Source of the DNA: RUG14300 sp964391805
Lineage (GTDB): Bacteria; Bacillota; Clostridia; Christensenellales; CAG-1252
Direction: 5' to 3'
Length of the DNA: 64,000 nt
Assembly: GCA_964391805.1 (NCBI GenBank)
Contig: CAYMNK010000008.1
Coordinates: 1 to 64,000 of the forward strand
The position numbers were made by a program, and so were the translations under genes. The notes beneath the pieces were generated by a model that saw nothing but the letters and a program-made list of their open reading frames with translations, made no database searches and was not told the origin of the DNA. Positions within the stretch are counted from its first letter, which is position 1; each line of letters starts with the position of its first letter. This document shows, one piece after another, positions 26,301 through 35,226 of this stretch.

Positions 26301-27502
26301 TAAGCGTGACAATACTCTTCGGAAGCATTGGTATCGGTAATGGTCGTTTGTGCACTGATGTCACCCAAAGCATAGCAGTTAACAATGGATGTATATTGAC
26401 CTAACCAACCTACGATACCGCCCGCATAGAAGGAACCGGTAACGTCACCTGTCGTATAACAGTTAGTAATGGTCGAAACTACCGATTCGTCTTGAGAATA
26501 GGTATATCCTACCAAACCGCCTGCTACAAAGGTTGTACCTGCACGGCAAAGAACGTCGACATCGGTGGTGGAACAATAGCATACCTTAGAGAAATACGGA
26601 TACTCATATGCTTGTTGTAATCCGATAAGTCCGCCTACATAAGAGAAGTGGTTGGCATCACCGAAAATTTCGACTACACCATTACTTGCTTCGCAAAGTA
26701 CCATAGAAGCGCCGAAACCTTGTCCAACCATGGAACCGGCAATAACCATACTTCCAGTATTATTTGCTACAACGGTAAAATCAGATATTTTAAGATTATG
26801 AATGGTACCACCGGTAAATCCCAATAATTCATACGCTTGAACAATACCGAACAATCCTACATATTCACTATCAGACTCGATAACGAAGTTTGATATGGTG
26901 TGACCGTTTCCATTAAAATATCCGCCAAAGAAGGAATACTGTGTACTACCGTCACCGATAATCTTGATTTGTTCACCACGGAAATCGAGATCGTTTTCCA
27001 ACGAATAATAACCGAGTACGCTCATAGGTCTATCCTCGCCGCCCGAGTTGATAACCTCTGCCATTTTGATGAGGTCAATGGGTTCTTTGATAAGGAAAGG
27101 GGATTCCAATGCACCCGTACCCGAACTTAATAGCGAGGATTCAGCCTTAGAAATACCCTCAACCGTTACGGTAACATCCTTATAAGCATTATTTATAGTA
27201 CAAGAATAAAGATGGCTATCTTCGTCATAAGAAATTGTTTTTTCTTTATCGTAAATTTTAACAACGGGTGTTCCTGTGTAAAATACATTTACTTCAAACG
27301 TAAATACTGCGGGTTCACCGGTCGTAATAGAGGTAGGATTACCTTCGGAATAAACAACTCCTTCCGTTTCTTCGTAAGTTATCGAATATGTTTTAGGTTC
27401 TTGCGGTGTAGGTATAGGATCGTCTTGACATGCAACGAAGGCAATCGAGAGCGATAAAATTATAACAATACACGCAATTAATAAAAGGTTTTTGCTTTTC
27501 AT
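23330..27502 (-). CDS. Large GLUG-repeat surface lipoprotein
   Basis: The 1390-residue protein has a lipoprotein signal peptide with lipobox AFVAC (lipidated C25). Residues about 115-480 carry repeated GLUG-type motifs (GGYFNGNGHTISNFVIES, YVGGLIGLQ, VAGGLVGYT, YAGGIVGWLG, YAGGLAGIA), which form a beta-helix in other surface proteins. An InlB/Listeria-type beta unit (about 530-620) and then a series of roughly 60-90-residue units with YTGVYTYDGEALLFY- or TWSYLYYG-like cores fill the rest. No catalytic motif was seen. It is the last gene of the subtilase-Opp operon, 15 bases after the small membrane protein. Binding of an extracellular polymer or protein is the likely role. Confidence 0.82.
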   Translation of the reverse strand: MKSKNLLLIACIVIILSLSIAFVACQDDPIPTPQEPKTYSITYEETEGVVYSEGNPTSITTGEPAVFTFEVNVFYTGTPVVKIYDKEKTISYDEDSHLYSCTINNAYKDVTVTVEGISKAESSLLSSGTGALESPFLIKEPIDLIKMAEVINSGGEDRPMSVLGYYSLENDLDFRGEQIKIIGDGSTQYSFFGGYFNGNGHTISNFVIESDSEYVGLFGIVQAYELLGFTGGTIHNLKISDFTVVANNTGSMVIAGSMVGQGFGASMVLCEASNGVVEIFGDANHFSYVGGLIGLQQAYEYPYFSKVCYCSTTDVDVLCRAGTTFVAGGLVGYTYSQDESVVSTITNCYTTGDVTGSFYAGGIVGWLGQYTSIVNCYALGDISAQTTITDTNASEEYCHAYAGGLAGIAQVDTAIVDSFASGKMSAAASLGVNYAHTGNLVGRIEEVEETALDSRIATIFNCYYIPDGELDPANTDQVTSKLYWHDIDWIFENGKYPVINSVNSSSSDGEIKHYTYEVTLDFGEQKVEVADGGESSTISISITDQYESMSFWYIVNLADSSEGMPETVIAKNGYTSYGFFFDKECTLAVPYGYVPTRNITLYGGFADYNEVAGTYYIIPQTDDNTENNAISVTLSTDLSYVIEDAYGQYTGVYTYDGEALLFYSARFAKYYGTSSLENQQSFTFKALITDNGLKIFGGSYVDEETSEEVYLIPYDAPLYACSADKAIIGSFYGVDNEETYIFTFYANGTGLLELVESLEELEFEYSIHDGELSLDIEGDSANGTLVNGTPTIINGISLSATDKFKGTWTVSSLSNKYYTFDGAGNWSYLYYGYTYDNGSSFMKLLDSKEGKYEVSEDKLLLDNGSEAYIGLDGLLVIAKDGSNLIYGKGNSYVGVWSDKDASAKLELNGLTIDGNGTGRLLFKIERKNGRISYEIFEITYSTDTLNESQICIYYQNEIYGILSFNSNRSTLNGTFYNPNSGELTTYALYRLDEYNGNWVTDDIDPQFAIINFNGYGSYSNISNFALKGVVIINGTSVEYSLENGTLNGYFNYNGERYSIVYDESAKTVTISHDNDEITYSGKDILGDKVFIDENNNEYVFNGCGHLSTGELVIGEKTYKYALGNGENVAVIYDGETQVGTLTIVSSDDGRNYSLTINGESVILGEKLVYTGSWAISGYYEDLAIIGSMNLDNHVKAYLPLNINNEEKVHEADFVVYDGYLAWEVDEDNILYIVQVSDDTFVLSLRLNWFNYDSTSTDDTTGDETWNYSFLMTPDDLIGTWTNKKDTFQIYTFDGMGNNIEALGIYTVNGIYDLDEDGETFYYGYFTTKDETSTDYVVITSYGAAFKVVFCDYDSTEFGVYRNEETHKAFYLKSVELDSYTLVRTAENLIS

Positions 27503-27517
27503 AAAATTCTCCTTATG

Positions 27518-27772
27518 TTATTGCAACCATAGGTACGCAAGTAAGAATAACGCACCGAACACCAAAATTATACATAGCACGAATGGCAATACGGCAAGAA
27601 ACGCACCTTTATACATGGCACGTTTTTCCTTCCTTGTCAATCGAATATTCTGTTGTGGTTTATTTTCGGCATCCGCTTTTTTTTTGGCGGGGTTATACCA
27701 GCTAAAACCGTCAACATTCATATCGACTATTGTAGTTTCGGTATCGAGATCGTCGTGTTTCTTTTTTGCCAT
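27518..27772 (-). CDS. Small single-span membrane protein
   Basis: The 84-residue protein has a charged cytoplasmic N-terminus (KKHDDLDTETTIVDMNVDGF then FSWYNPAKKK), a basic stretch RLTRKEKRAMYKG and one C-terminal membrane helix (about 57-83). The family is not known to me. It sits 12 bases after oppF and 15 bases before the GLUG lipoprotein gene, so it is clearly part of the operon. A helper of the transporter or of lipoprotein traffic is a guess. Confidence 0.75.
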   Translation of the reverse strand: MAKKKHDDLDTETTIVDMNVDGFSWYNPAKKKADAENKPQQNIRLTRKEKRAMYKGAFLAVLPFVLCIILVFGALFLLAYLWLQ

Positions 27773-27784
27773 ATGATTACCTTA

Positions 27785-28942
27785 TTAGTCTAAATTAGTA
27801 TCGATATTTTCCGATTCGGGCGCTGTCTCTTGTTCGGAATTGGCTTCTGCTTCTTCCAATAACTTTTGAGCCAACGCTTCCTCGTATTCGGCATTCTTTT
27901 CGTCAGAATTGTAAAGGTGACATGCACAGAAATGTCCGCTCTCTACCTCTCTATATTCGGGATCGAAGTGCTTACATATTTCCATACAGCTACCGCAACG
28001 TGTGTGGAAACGACAACCTGACGGGGGATTAACGGGGGACGGTATATCGCCTTGTAAGATGATTCTATTCATCTTGACGTGTGGATCGGGCACAGGAACA
28101 GCCGAGAACAACGCTTTAGTGTAAGGATGCAATGTATTTTCGAATATTTGCTCCTTGGTAGCGTACTCAACCATTTTACCGAGATACATTACGCCAATAT
28201 TGTCCGAAATATGTTTAACTACCGACAAATCGTGGGTAATGAATACGTATGCCAAGCCCAATTCGCGTTGTAAGTCCTTAAGCATGTTGATGACCTGTGC
28301 TTGAATGGAAACGTCCAATGCAGAAACAGGTTCGTCACAAATAACGAGGTCGGGTTTCAATGCCAACGCTCTCGCTATACAAATTCTTTGACGCTGACCG
28401 CCCGAGAATTCGTGAGGATAACGCTCAAAATAATGGGGTTGTAATCCGCACATTTCCATAACCTTCAATACGTATTCACGGTAATGCGCTTTATCTACTA
28501 TTTTGTGTTCGAGGGCAGCTTCGCCTATGATTTCACCTACTCTCATTCTCGGAGAAAGACTTGCATAGGGATCTTGGAATATCATTTGCATTTGAGGACG
28601 AAGTTTATCGAAGGCTCTATTGGATATCTTAGAAACCTCTTTGCCCTTGAACCATATTTCCCCGCCGGTTACGTCGTACAAGCGTAAAAGGGTACGTCCC
28701 ATAGTTGTCTTACCGCAACCCGATTCGCCTACGATACCTAAGGTCTTACCTTTTTCGAGAGTGAACGAAACGTCGTCAACCGCTCTCAAATATTTAGTAG
28801 GACGACCAAAGAAATCGGTATCGATAACGAAATATTTTTTTAGATTTTTAACCTCGAGTAACGGAGCCTCGGTTTCAACCTCTGTTACTTCGGTTTCGGG
28901 CTCTAACTCTTCCGTGTTGTTTAATAAAATATCATCAGTCAT
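27785..28942 (-). CDS. oppF: Oligopeptide ABC transporter ATPase (OppF type)
   Basis: This is the second ATPase of the Opp/Dpp importer. The 385-residue product shows Walker A GESGCGKTTMGR, Q-loop QMIFQDPYASLSPRM, signature FSGGQRQRI, Walker B LVICDEPVSALDVSIQAQ and ITHDLSVV. The C-terminal oligopeptide extension (SAVPVPDP, GCRFHTRCGSCMEIC) carries the cysteines that bind a [4Fe-4S] cluster in DppD/OppD-type proteins. I use the ATG at 28942, with AAGGAG 7 bases upstream, rather than the ATG at 28960 which lies before that site. It overlaps the oppD stop by 8 bases, so translation is probably coupled. Confidence 0.95.
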   Translation of the reverse strand: MTDDILLNNTEELEPETEVTEVETEAPLLEVKNLKKYFVIDTDFFGRPTKYLRAVDDVSFTLEKGKTLGIVGESGCGKTTMGRTLLRLYDVTGGEIWFKGKEVSKISNRAFDKLRPQMQMIFQDPYASLSPRMRVGEIIGEAALEHKIVDKAHYREYVLKVMEMCGLQPHYFERYPHEFSGGQRQRICIARALALKPDLVICDEPVSALDVSIQAQVINMLKDLQRELGLAYVFITHDLSVVKHISDNIGVMYLGKMVEYATKEQIFENTLHPYTKALFSAVPVPDPHVKMNRIILQGDIPSPVNPPSGCRFHTRCGSCMEICKHFDPEYREVESGHFCACHLYNSDEKNAEYEEALAQKLLEEAEANSEQETAPESENIDTNLD

Positions 28943-30221
28943 TTTCGGTCTCCTTGGCATCTTCGTACAAATAACATGCTACCTTGTGGGTATCGCTTAC
29001 GCTGATAAGTGAGGGGTATTCGCCTGCGCACTTTTTCATACAACGCTCGCAACGATCACGGAAATAACAGTAATCGGGCATATCTACAGGGTTAGGAACG
29101 AATCCCGGTATACAGTACAACTCGTCCGTTTCGTCTGCAACTGTCGGTTTACTCTTTTGTAATCCGATAGTATAGGGATGCATAGGACGATCGAATATAT
29201 CCTCTGTCGTACCCATCTCGATAATTTTACCCGCATACATTACTACTACGTAATCAGCCATTTCGGCAACAACGCCTAAGTCGTGGGTGATTATCAAAAT
29301 ACTCGACTTATTCTTTTCCTTAATGTCTCTCAAAAGGTCGAGAATTTGCGCTTGAATGGTAACGTCCAATGCGGTAGTCGGTTCGTCTGCAACGATAAGC
29401 TTAGGATCGCAAATTAGTGCCATCGCAATCATTACTCTCTGTCTCATACCGCCCGAAAGCTCGTGAGGATATTTCTTATAAACTGCTTCCGCATCGGCAA
29501 TACCTACACGGTTGAGCATCTCTATACTGCGAGCCTTGATCTTATCCTTAGAGAGATCGGCTATGTGAAGTTTGGAAACTTCATCAAGCTGATTACCTAT
29601 GGTAAATACAGGATTTAGAGAGGTCATCGGCTCTTGGAATATCATAGCAATTTCTCTACCTCTTACCGTTCTCATGGCGTCGGTGGGCATTTTAGCTATA
29701 TCGAGAACCTTTTCTTCCATTTCGAATAAGGTACCGCCCAAAGCGTTTTTAGCCTTTACAGGCTTACCCTTTTCGTCAAGTTTAACTTGATCGCCTTCCA
29801 TTTCATATACGGGTATTTTCTTACCGTTAGCATCGTATTTGAAAGAATTGGATCTAAATCTAATGGAACCGTCAACTATTTGTCCGCTCGGTCCTTGTAC
29901 AAGTTGCATCAATGATAGCGACGTAACGCTCTTACCACAACCCGATTCACCGACTACGCCTACTGTGCTTCCTTCGGGTACCGAGAAGGTAACGCCGTTG
30001 ACAGCCTTGACAACGCCTGCATCGGTGTAGAAGTAGGTTTGAAGGTTATCGAATTCTACGAGGTTGTTGGGATCCTTCATTTCGGTGATGAATTCCGATT
30101 CTACGACTTTACGCTTTTTGAGCTTTTCGTAGTATCTCATTCTCTCACGATTAGATTTCGCTATCGCTCTCGATTCCTTAGCGGATATATAATGCTTATT
30201 TTTCTCTGTATTATTTGCCAT
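28935..30221 (-). CDS. oppD: Oligopeptide ABC transporter ATPase (OppD type) with insertion
   Basis: This is the first ATPase of the importer (428 residues from the ATG at 30221, GAGGTAG upstream). It has Walker A GVVGESGCGKSVTSL, Q-loop AMIFQEPMTSLNPVF, signature LSGGMRQRV, Walker B LIVADEPTTALDVTIQAQ and a Cys-rich C-terminus (DYCYFRDRCERCMKKC). Between Walker A and the Q-loop there is an insertion of about 50 residues (YDANGKKIPVYEMEGDQ and on) not found in textbook OppD. The gene begins 4 bases after the oppC stop. An N-terminal charged extension of about 50 residues is also present. Confidence 0.93.
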   Translation of the reverse strand: MANNTEKNKHYISAKESRAIAKSNRERMRYYEKLKKRKVVESEFITEMKDPNNLVEFDNLQTYFYTDAGVVKAVNGVTFSVPEGSTVGVVGESGCGKSVTSLSLMQLVQGPSGQIVDGSIRFRSNSFKYDANGKKIPVYEMEGDQVKLDEKGKPVKAKNALGGTLFEMEEKVLDIAKMPTDAMRTVRGREIAMIFQEPMTSLNPVFTIGNQLDEVSKLHIADLSKDKIKARSIEMLNRVGIADAEAVYKKYPHELSGGMRQRVMIAMALICDPKLIVADEPTTALDVTIQAQILDLLRDIKEKNKSSILIITHDLGVVAEMADYVVVMYAGKIIEMGTTEDIFDRPMHPYTIGLQKSKPTVADETDELYCIPGFVPNPVDMPDYCYFRDRCERCMKKCAGEYPSLISVSDTHKVACYLYEDAKETEND

Positions 30222-30225
30222 AGCT

Positions 30226-31398
30226 CTACCTCTTACTCTTTGGATCGAAAGCGTCACGCAACCCGTCGCCTACGAAGTTAAACGCAAGTATCGCAAGTGT
30301 GATACAAATACCGGCAGGAACCCAGAAATTCGGATAACCATTGAGATATTCCGATTTAGTCGCATAGTTTATCAACGATCCCCACGTTGCGGAATTCAAA
30401 GGAGCACCGAGTCCTAAGAAACCTAAGGTTGCTTCGGTAAGAATGATGCTACCTAAGCCGAGAGTCATGGAAACTATCAACTGAGGAAGTACGTTGGGGA
30501 TAAGGTGTGAGAATATCTTTCTACGTGTAGACAAACCTGCGCATTTAGCGGCAAGCATAAATTCTTGTTCTCTAAGCGACAAGATTTGACCGCGAACGAG
30601 ACGAGCGGTACCTGCCCAACCTATTAGGGTAAGTATACCCATCATATAGTACAACCTTGATATATCCTCTATACCTAACGAGGTAAACATCGCAGAAATG
30701 ATAAGCATTATAGGTATGGTCGGTATACAGTAAAGAATATCTACTATACGCATGATAACTTGATCTACCCAACCGCCGAAGTAGCCTGCTAAACCGCCGA
30801 GAATAACACCGATAATGGTCTCTAATATGACGACTACCAAACCGATGGTCAAAGATATTCTACCGCCGTACATAAGACGAGTAAGCAAGTCTCTACCCAT
30901 TTCATCGGTACCTAACAAGTGATTCCCAGATATATCGCCTTTAATATTGTTTGTCGTAGGCGTAACGGTAATGAAATAACCTGTTATCTCTTGAACACCG
31001 TCTTCGGTCTCTACTTCATAGGTGATAGGTGTGGTGACTATGATATCATTACCTTGACTTTCGTCAATAGAGTCTTCATTCCACGGCGAGAACAACGGTC
31101 CTACGAAAGAGAATAGGAATAGCACTATCAAAGTAACTAAACCGAAAACAGACAATCTCGAACGGAAGAAACGCTTAAGAACGGTCATTCCGGGAGACAA
31201 CACCTTGACTCTATCGGTTAAATTTTCACCGTGTAGTTCATCCGAACTTTCCTTAGCGGTGAGATCATGTCCAACGTCATGCTCCGATATAACTTCGTCA
31301 AGTATAACGTTGTCTTGATTAAGTTCTTTATTTTCCAATTCGCCAAGATCGGCTTCGGGCATATTTATTTCTTGACAATCTTTTTTATTTTCGTCCAT
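30226..31398 (-). CDS. oppC: Oligopeptide ABC transporter permease (OppC type)
   Basis: The 390-residue permease has an acidic N-terminal cytoplasmic tail of about 75 residues and a first helix near 95-115. An unusually long extracytoplasmic loop follows (about 120-165), before the family landmark LLGTDEMGRDLLTRLMYGGR. The five-helix permease core comes next with the EAA-type loop MLAAKCAGLSTRRKIFSHL. Normal OppC is near 300 residues, so both the tail and the loop are extra. It lies 16 bases after oppB. Confidence 0.93.
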   Translation of the reverse strand: MDENKKDCQEINMPEADLGELENKELNQDNVILDEVISEHDVGHDLTAKESSDELHGENLTDRVKVLSPGMTVLKRFFRSRLSVFGLVTLIVLFLFSFVGPLFSPWNEDSIDESQGNDIIVTTPITYEVETEDGVQEITGYFITVTPTTNNIKGDISGNHLLGTDEMGRDLLTRLMYGGRISLTIGLVVVILETIIGVILGGLAGYFGGWVDQVIMRIVDILYCIPTIPIMLIISAMFTSLGIEDISRLYYMMGILTLIGWAGTARLVRGQILSLREQEFMLAAKCAGLSTRRKIFSHLIPNVLPQLIVSMTLGLGSIILTEATLGFLGLGAPLNSATWGSLINYATKSEYLNGYPNFWVPAGICITLAILAFNFVGDGLRDAFDPKSKR

Positions 31399-31414
31399 AT
31401 TCAGCCTCCCTTAG

Positions 31415-32494
31415 TTATTTACCGAGTTTGACACGCGGGTCAACTACCGCATACATCAAATCGGTCAAAAGTATACCAATAACCGTTAGCACGGCAAGGA
31501 ACATATTATACGCCATAATAAATGGCACATCGCCTGCTAACAAACATTGATACGCTACATTACCTATTCCGGGTAAGTCAAACACAGTCTCGGTAATCAT
31601 TGCACCGCCGAAAAGGCTGGGGATGATACCTGCTAAGGTAGTTACCAAAGGAATGAGGGTGTTTCTAAAAACGTGTTTATATACAACGGTATTTTCCGAT
31701 AAACCCTTTGCTCTTGCTGTGCGAATATAGTCTGCGTTCAACACCTCTAACGTGTTGGTACGTGTATAACGCATCATGGAGCCTATCGACAAGATAGTAA
31801 GCACCGCAACGGGAAGTATACAGTGATAAACTCTATCGAAGAAGTTAGATGAACCGATACCACCGGCAGGGAGCCAACCAAGGTCTACCGCGAAAATCTT
31901 GATAACAAGACTTCCGAAGAAGAAGGACGGGAAGGAAATACCGATCATAGTCAGTATTGTGGTTATATAATCCAATTTACCGTATTGGTTGCATGCAGCC
32001 TTGATACCTAAGGGAATAGCTATTACCAACTCTAAGATAAGAGATACGAGTGATATCGTAAAAGATAAACCCATATTCTGCATTATAACCTCGGCAACGG
32101 GACGGTTATGTTTAAACGAAGTACCTAAATCACCCTTGACAAAGTTACCGAGCCAATTACAGTAACCGGCTACAATACTTTGGACTGCAACACCGGCTTT
32201 AGAGGTGGTTTTGATATTACCGTTTTCGTCGAGCTTAGGCTCACCGTTTCTGAAAACCTTGTTCCAAAGGTCGCTGTAGCCTTGCTCTTGCGCTTTTTCG
32301 ATATCTTCGAGGTTGCTGTCAAGCATGATTTGTTTTAATTCATCGGAATTAACCTCGACGTTGGTATGTGTGGAATAATATTGATTCTCCACATAGTTAA
32401 CAGGCATCAGTCTTACTAACGTATACAGTATTACCGATACGCCGAACAACATCAAAAGCGCTAATAAAATTCTTTTCGTTACGTATTTTACCAT
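31415..32494 (-). CDS. oppB: Oligopeptide ABC transporter permease (OppB type)
   Basis: The 359-residue permease starts with the usual MVKYVTKRILLALLMLFGVS. After helix 1 an extra loop of about 60 residues (from NQYYSTHTNVEV to TTSKAGVAVQSIV) precedes the landmark GDLGTSFKHNRPV. The core shows the EAA loop NADYIRTARAKGLSENTV and the C-terminal DPRVKL. The start at 32494 has an AAAGGA site; the frame extends to 32590 without one. It lies about 125 bases after the binding-protein gene, with a strong hairpin between. Confidence 0.93.
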   Translation of the reverse strand: MVKYVTKRILLALLMLFGVSVILYTLVRLMPVNYVENQYYSTHTNVEVNSDELKQIMLDSNLEDIEKAQEQGYSDLWNKVFRNGEPKLDENGNIKTTSKAGVAVQSIVAGYCNWLGNFVKGDLGTSFKHNRPVAEVIMQNMGLSFTISLVSLILELVIAIPLGIKAACNQYGKLDYITTILTMIGISFPSFFFGSLVIKIFAVDLGWLPAGGIGSSNFFDRVYHCILPVAVLTILSIGSMMRYTRTNTLEVLNADYIRTARAKGLSENTVVYKHVFRNTLIPLVTTLAGIIPSLFGGAMITETVFDLPGIGNVAYQCLLAGDVPFIMAYNMFLAVLTVIGILLTDLMYAVVDPRVKLGK

Positions 32495-32534
32495 TATTTT
32501 TTTTCCTTTTAAGGGGTTAGTTTTTAAACGGCAT

Positions 32535-32564
32535 TTTGTCGCAGAATGAAAATTCTGCGACAAA
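32535..32564 (-). other. Intercistronic hairpin between oppA and oppB
   Basis: A perfect 13-bp stem (32535-32547 with 32552-32564, 4-base loop) has no U-run on either strand. This is typical of an mRNA-stabilising or processing hairpin that lets the binding protein be made in excess over the permease. A weak terminator is the alternative. Confidence 0.7.
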
Positions 32565-32620
32565 GTCGTTTTTGTTATACTTTTATTCACCGATATCTAT
32601 CGGCTAAACTCAAATCATGT

Positions 32621-35197
32621 TTAGTTGTAGTTCAACTCCCAAATTCTTTCGGTAGGACTCGAATACTTGAGATCTTTCTCTTGATTCATTGTCGATACAT
32701 CGATAACGTCCTTGTTGTATACAGCTAAATCCTTACGTTGATAGCAAGGGAATTCGATAGCGAGATCCATGATAAGGTCGAGTGCGTCCGCATAGATAGC
32801 CGCTCTATCTTCAATGTTATTTGTTTCTCTTGCTTCGTCGATCAAATCGCTTAGTTCGTATACGATAGCCTTTTCTCTAGGATAATCGTCTGTATTGAGA
32901 ATTCCATCATAATTCCAGTTCTTAACGTTAGTAGTCTTACTGTCCTTGTGGTAGATCTGGAATAGGTCGGGGTCAATAGTGGAAGTCCAAGCAGCTGCCC
33001 ATACGGCAAGGTTACCGGTAGCAAGTTTCTTAAGAGCGGAAACATCGGTACCTACAGTAATATCGAATCCGTGCTTATTGAGAAGTTGTCTTGCTTTCTC
33101 GAACATCTTATAGGAGGGGTGGTCTGTCGTATCACCGGCAATAGTGAACTTAAATTTAAGCTTGTCACCTTTAGAGTTAACGTAGATACCGTCAGAACCC
33201 TTATAATATCCTGCAGATTCTACCAAAGCCTCGATCTTGAGACCGGTGGAATCGTAAGCGTACTTACGTTCGGCATCTGTAGGATATGCCCAAGATAACT
33301 TAGTCATAGGAACGTTAATAACTTCAGCCATTGTACCGCCGTAATATTCACCAATAACGGAGGAGGTATCGAGCGCCATCATGATAGCTTGACGAACCTC
33401 TAAATCCTTAACGAACTTAGGATTGATACCTACATAACCGTAACCGTTGGTCTTATACTCCTTAACGGCAAGATGCGAATACTCAAGAGCAGAAGCTTTA
33501 TTATCGGGGGTAGCGGAGGGAGTGCCGTAATCTATTTCACCGGTAGTCAAACGATTAAGAATATTATTTTCACTTACTTCTTCGTAAATAAATCTTCTAA
33601 TCTTAGCATTGGTGATACCCTCACCCATGGTGTAAAAGTAATCGTTACGCTCGAAATAAACCTTTTTATTCTTCCAAAAATCGGAAGATTTTACTTCGGC
33701 AGGATTACTGCTTGCATTACCTTGTTCGTTAGAAGCTCTATATGCGCCTGCACCTACGGGAAGTGCATTCTTTTCGGGCGAATTTAATACGTTGTCAAAG
33801 AAGTCCTTATCACGAGCTCTTACACCATAAGGATAATTATCTTTATCGGCAAGAGTCTCTGCGTCGGAGTAGTAGTGCATAGGACTTACGGTGAAAGCAA
33901 AGTTCCAGATAGCCTTTGGGTCGATTCCGTTTATGGTGATACACAATACGTCATGTTCTTCACCTTTCAAATCAACTTTATTAACACCGTCGAAAGTGGT
34001 AACCTTCTTAGTTGTGATACCGCTGATACTCTTAACAGAATCGGTGTTTCCTTTATAGTAATTGGATTGCTCTTCCAATGTCCAATTATCAAGCAGTGTC
34101 GTTCCGGTGCTCATTCCGTATAAAAGGGTGGAAATATTATTTTTTATAGACTTTTCACCAGCATATGCTTCGTATACAAAATTGATAGCATAGTCTTTCT
34201 TGATATAAGAAATGGCTGTATCTTTATCGCAATCGTACTTAGCCATATACTGAGCAATTGTTTCTTCGTTACTTGCTACGGCATTGATATTATCGGCATA
34301 ATCTTTATTATCGTCTAAATTGGTATAATATCTACCCTGTTCATCCTTCTTATATACATCGTTACCTGCACTATTCTTTTCAGTTTTAATTGTTACCAAA
34401 CCCTCGATATAGTAGAACGATTCCCAATCTTCGGTGAATCTATAATCCTTATAAGAAGATTCGGTGGTACCTTCGTTAGAAGTCCAGTCGCTTTGTAGAT
34501 CTTTCTTGAATTGTTCGCGTAACGCTTCGATATCCTTTTTAATATCCTCGTCTAACTCTCTCTCTCCGTCCGACCATTCCATAAGATTGTTAAAGCGTTG
34601 TTCAGCTTGAGCACGGAATGTTTTCTCAATTTCTGTCTCGGTGTCATCCGACAAAGTCGGGTCATTATTACGGTAAGCCTTCAACCCTTGAATATCTACA
34701 GAGTACATAGTGGAAGAACCGCTGTACATAGGATCGAGATAAACATACATATTGAACAAAACGTCGTCGATTGTGAGGTCTACACCATCAGAGAACTTCA
34801 TACCGTTCTTAATAACGAATTCATATGTGGTATGGTCGATCTCTCCGCTTTCGGTTTCGTTATTAAACTTATCATAAGAGGTGATCTTATAATCTAAGGT
34901 AACAACTGGCTCATCTTCTCCGCAAGCAACTTGTCCGTCGTTGGTGGTACCGAGCATACCGACTTGGGTAAAGCCGGCAACAGAAGAGTCGGTTGCGCTC
35001 GTCGTGAAGAACGGGTTAAAAGTACCGTCTAAAGCACTTATAGCAAAAGTAATAGGACGAGTTTCGGGATCATACTTTTGTGTAGTAGTACCACCCGGAG
35101 TATCATCCTCAACACATCCTACGGCTACTAATACGGTGGACAATAACAGCATAACTGCGATTGTGCCTATTAATAACTTCTTTAAAATGTTTTTCAT
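32621..35197 (-). CDS. oppA: Oligopeptide-binding lipoprotein (SBP family 5), enlarged
   Basis: The 858-residue lipoprotein (lipobox VAVGC, C28) is the receptor that hands peptides to OppBC. Family 5 features are RPITFAISALDGTFNPFF, the VDLTIDDVLFNMYVYLDP helix, FERNDYFY, RLTTGEIDYG, the GYVGINPKFVKDLEVRQAI segment and the C-terminal AWTSTIDPDLFQIYH. Usual length is 530-600; about 250 extra residues lie between about 130 and 400 (charged, helix-rich, with KDEQGRYYTNLDDN). It follows the lipoprotein gene by 29 bases. Extra domain and operon context suggest a receptor adapted to products of the adjacent protease (inference). Confidence 0.92.
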   Translation of the reverse strand: MKNILKKLLIGTIAVMLLLSTVLVAVGCVEDDTPGGTTTQKYDPETRPITFAISALDGTFNPFFTTSATDSSVAGFTQVGMLGTTNDGQVACGEDEPVVTLDYKITSYDKFNNETESGEIDHTTYEFVIKNGMKFSDGVDLTIDDVLFNMYVYLDPMYSGSSTMYSVDIQGLKAYRNNDPTLSDDTETEIEKTFRAQAEQRFNNLMEWSDGERELDEDIKKDIEALREQFKKDLQSDWTSNEGTTESSYKDYRFTEDWESFYYIEGLVTIKTEKNSAGNDVYKKDEQGRYYTNLDDNKDYADNINAVASNEETIAQYMAKYDCDKDTAISYIKKDYAINFVYEAYAGEKSIKNNISTLLYGMSTGTTLLDNWTLEEQSNYYKGNTDSVKSISGITTKKVTTFDGVNKVDLKGEEHDVLCITINGIDPKAIWNFAFTVSPMHYYSDAETLADKDNYPYGVRARDKDFFDNVLNSPEKNALPVGAGAYRASNEQGNASSNPAEVKSSDFWKNKKVYFERNDYFYTMGEGITNAKIRRFIYEEVSENNILNRLTTGEIDYGTPSATPDNKASALEYSHLAVKEYKTNGYGYVGINPKFVKDLEVRQAIMMALDTSSVIGEYYGGTMAEVINVPMTKLSWAYPTDAERKYAYDSTGLKIEALVESAGYYKGSDGIYVNSKGDKLKFKFTIAGDTTDHPSYKMFEKARQLLNKHGFDITVGTDVSALKKLATGNLAVWAAAWTSTIDPDLFQIYHKDSKTTNVKNWNYDGILNTDDYPREKAIVYELSDLIDEARETNNIEDRAAIYADALDLIMDLAIEFPCYQRKDLAVYNKDVIDVSTMNQEKDLKYSSPTERIWELNYN

Positions 35198-35226
35198 TTA
35201 TATTCTCCTTATTAGGTTTTGTTTAT

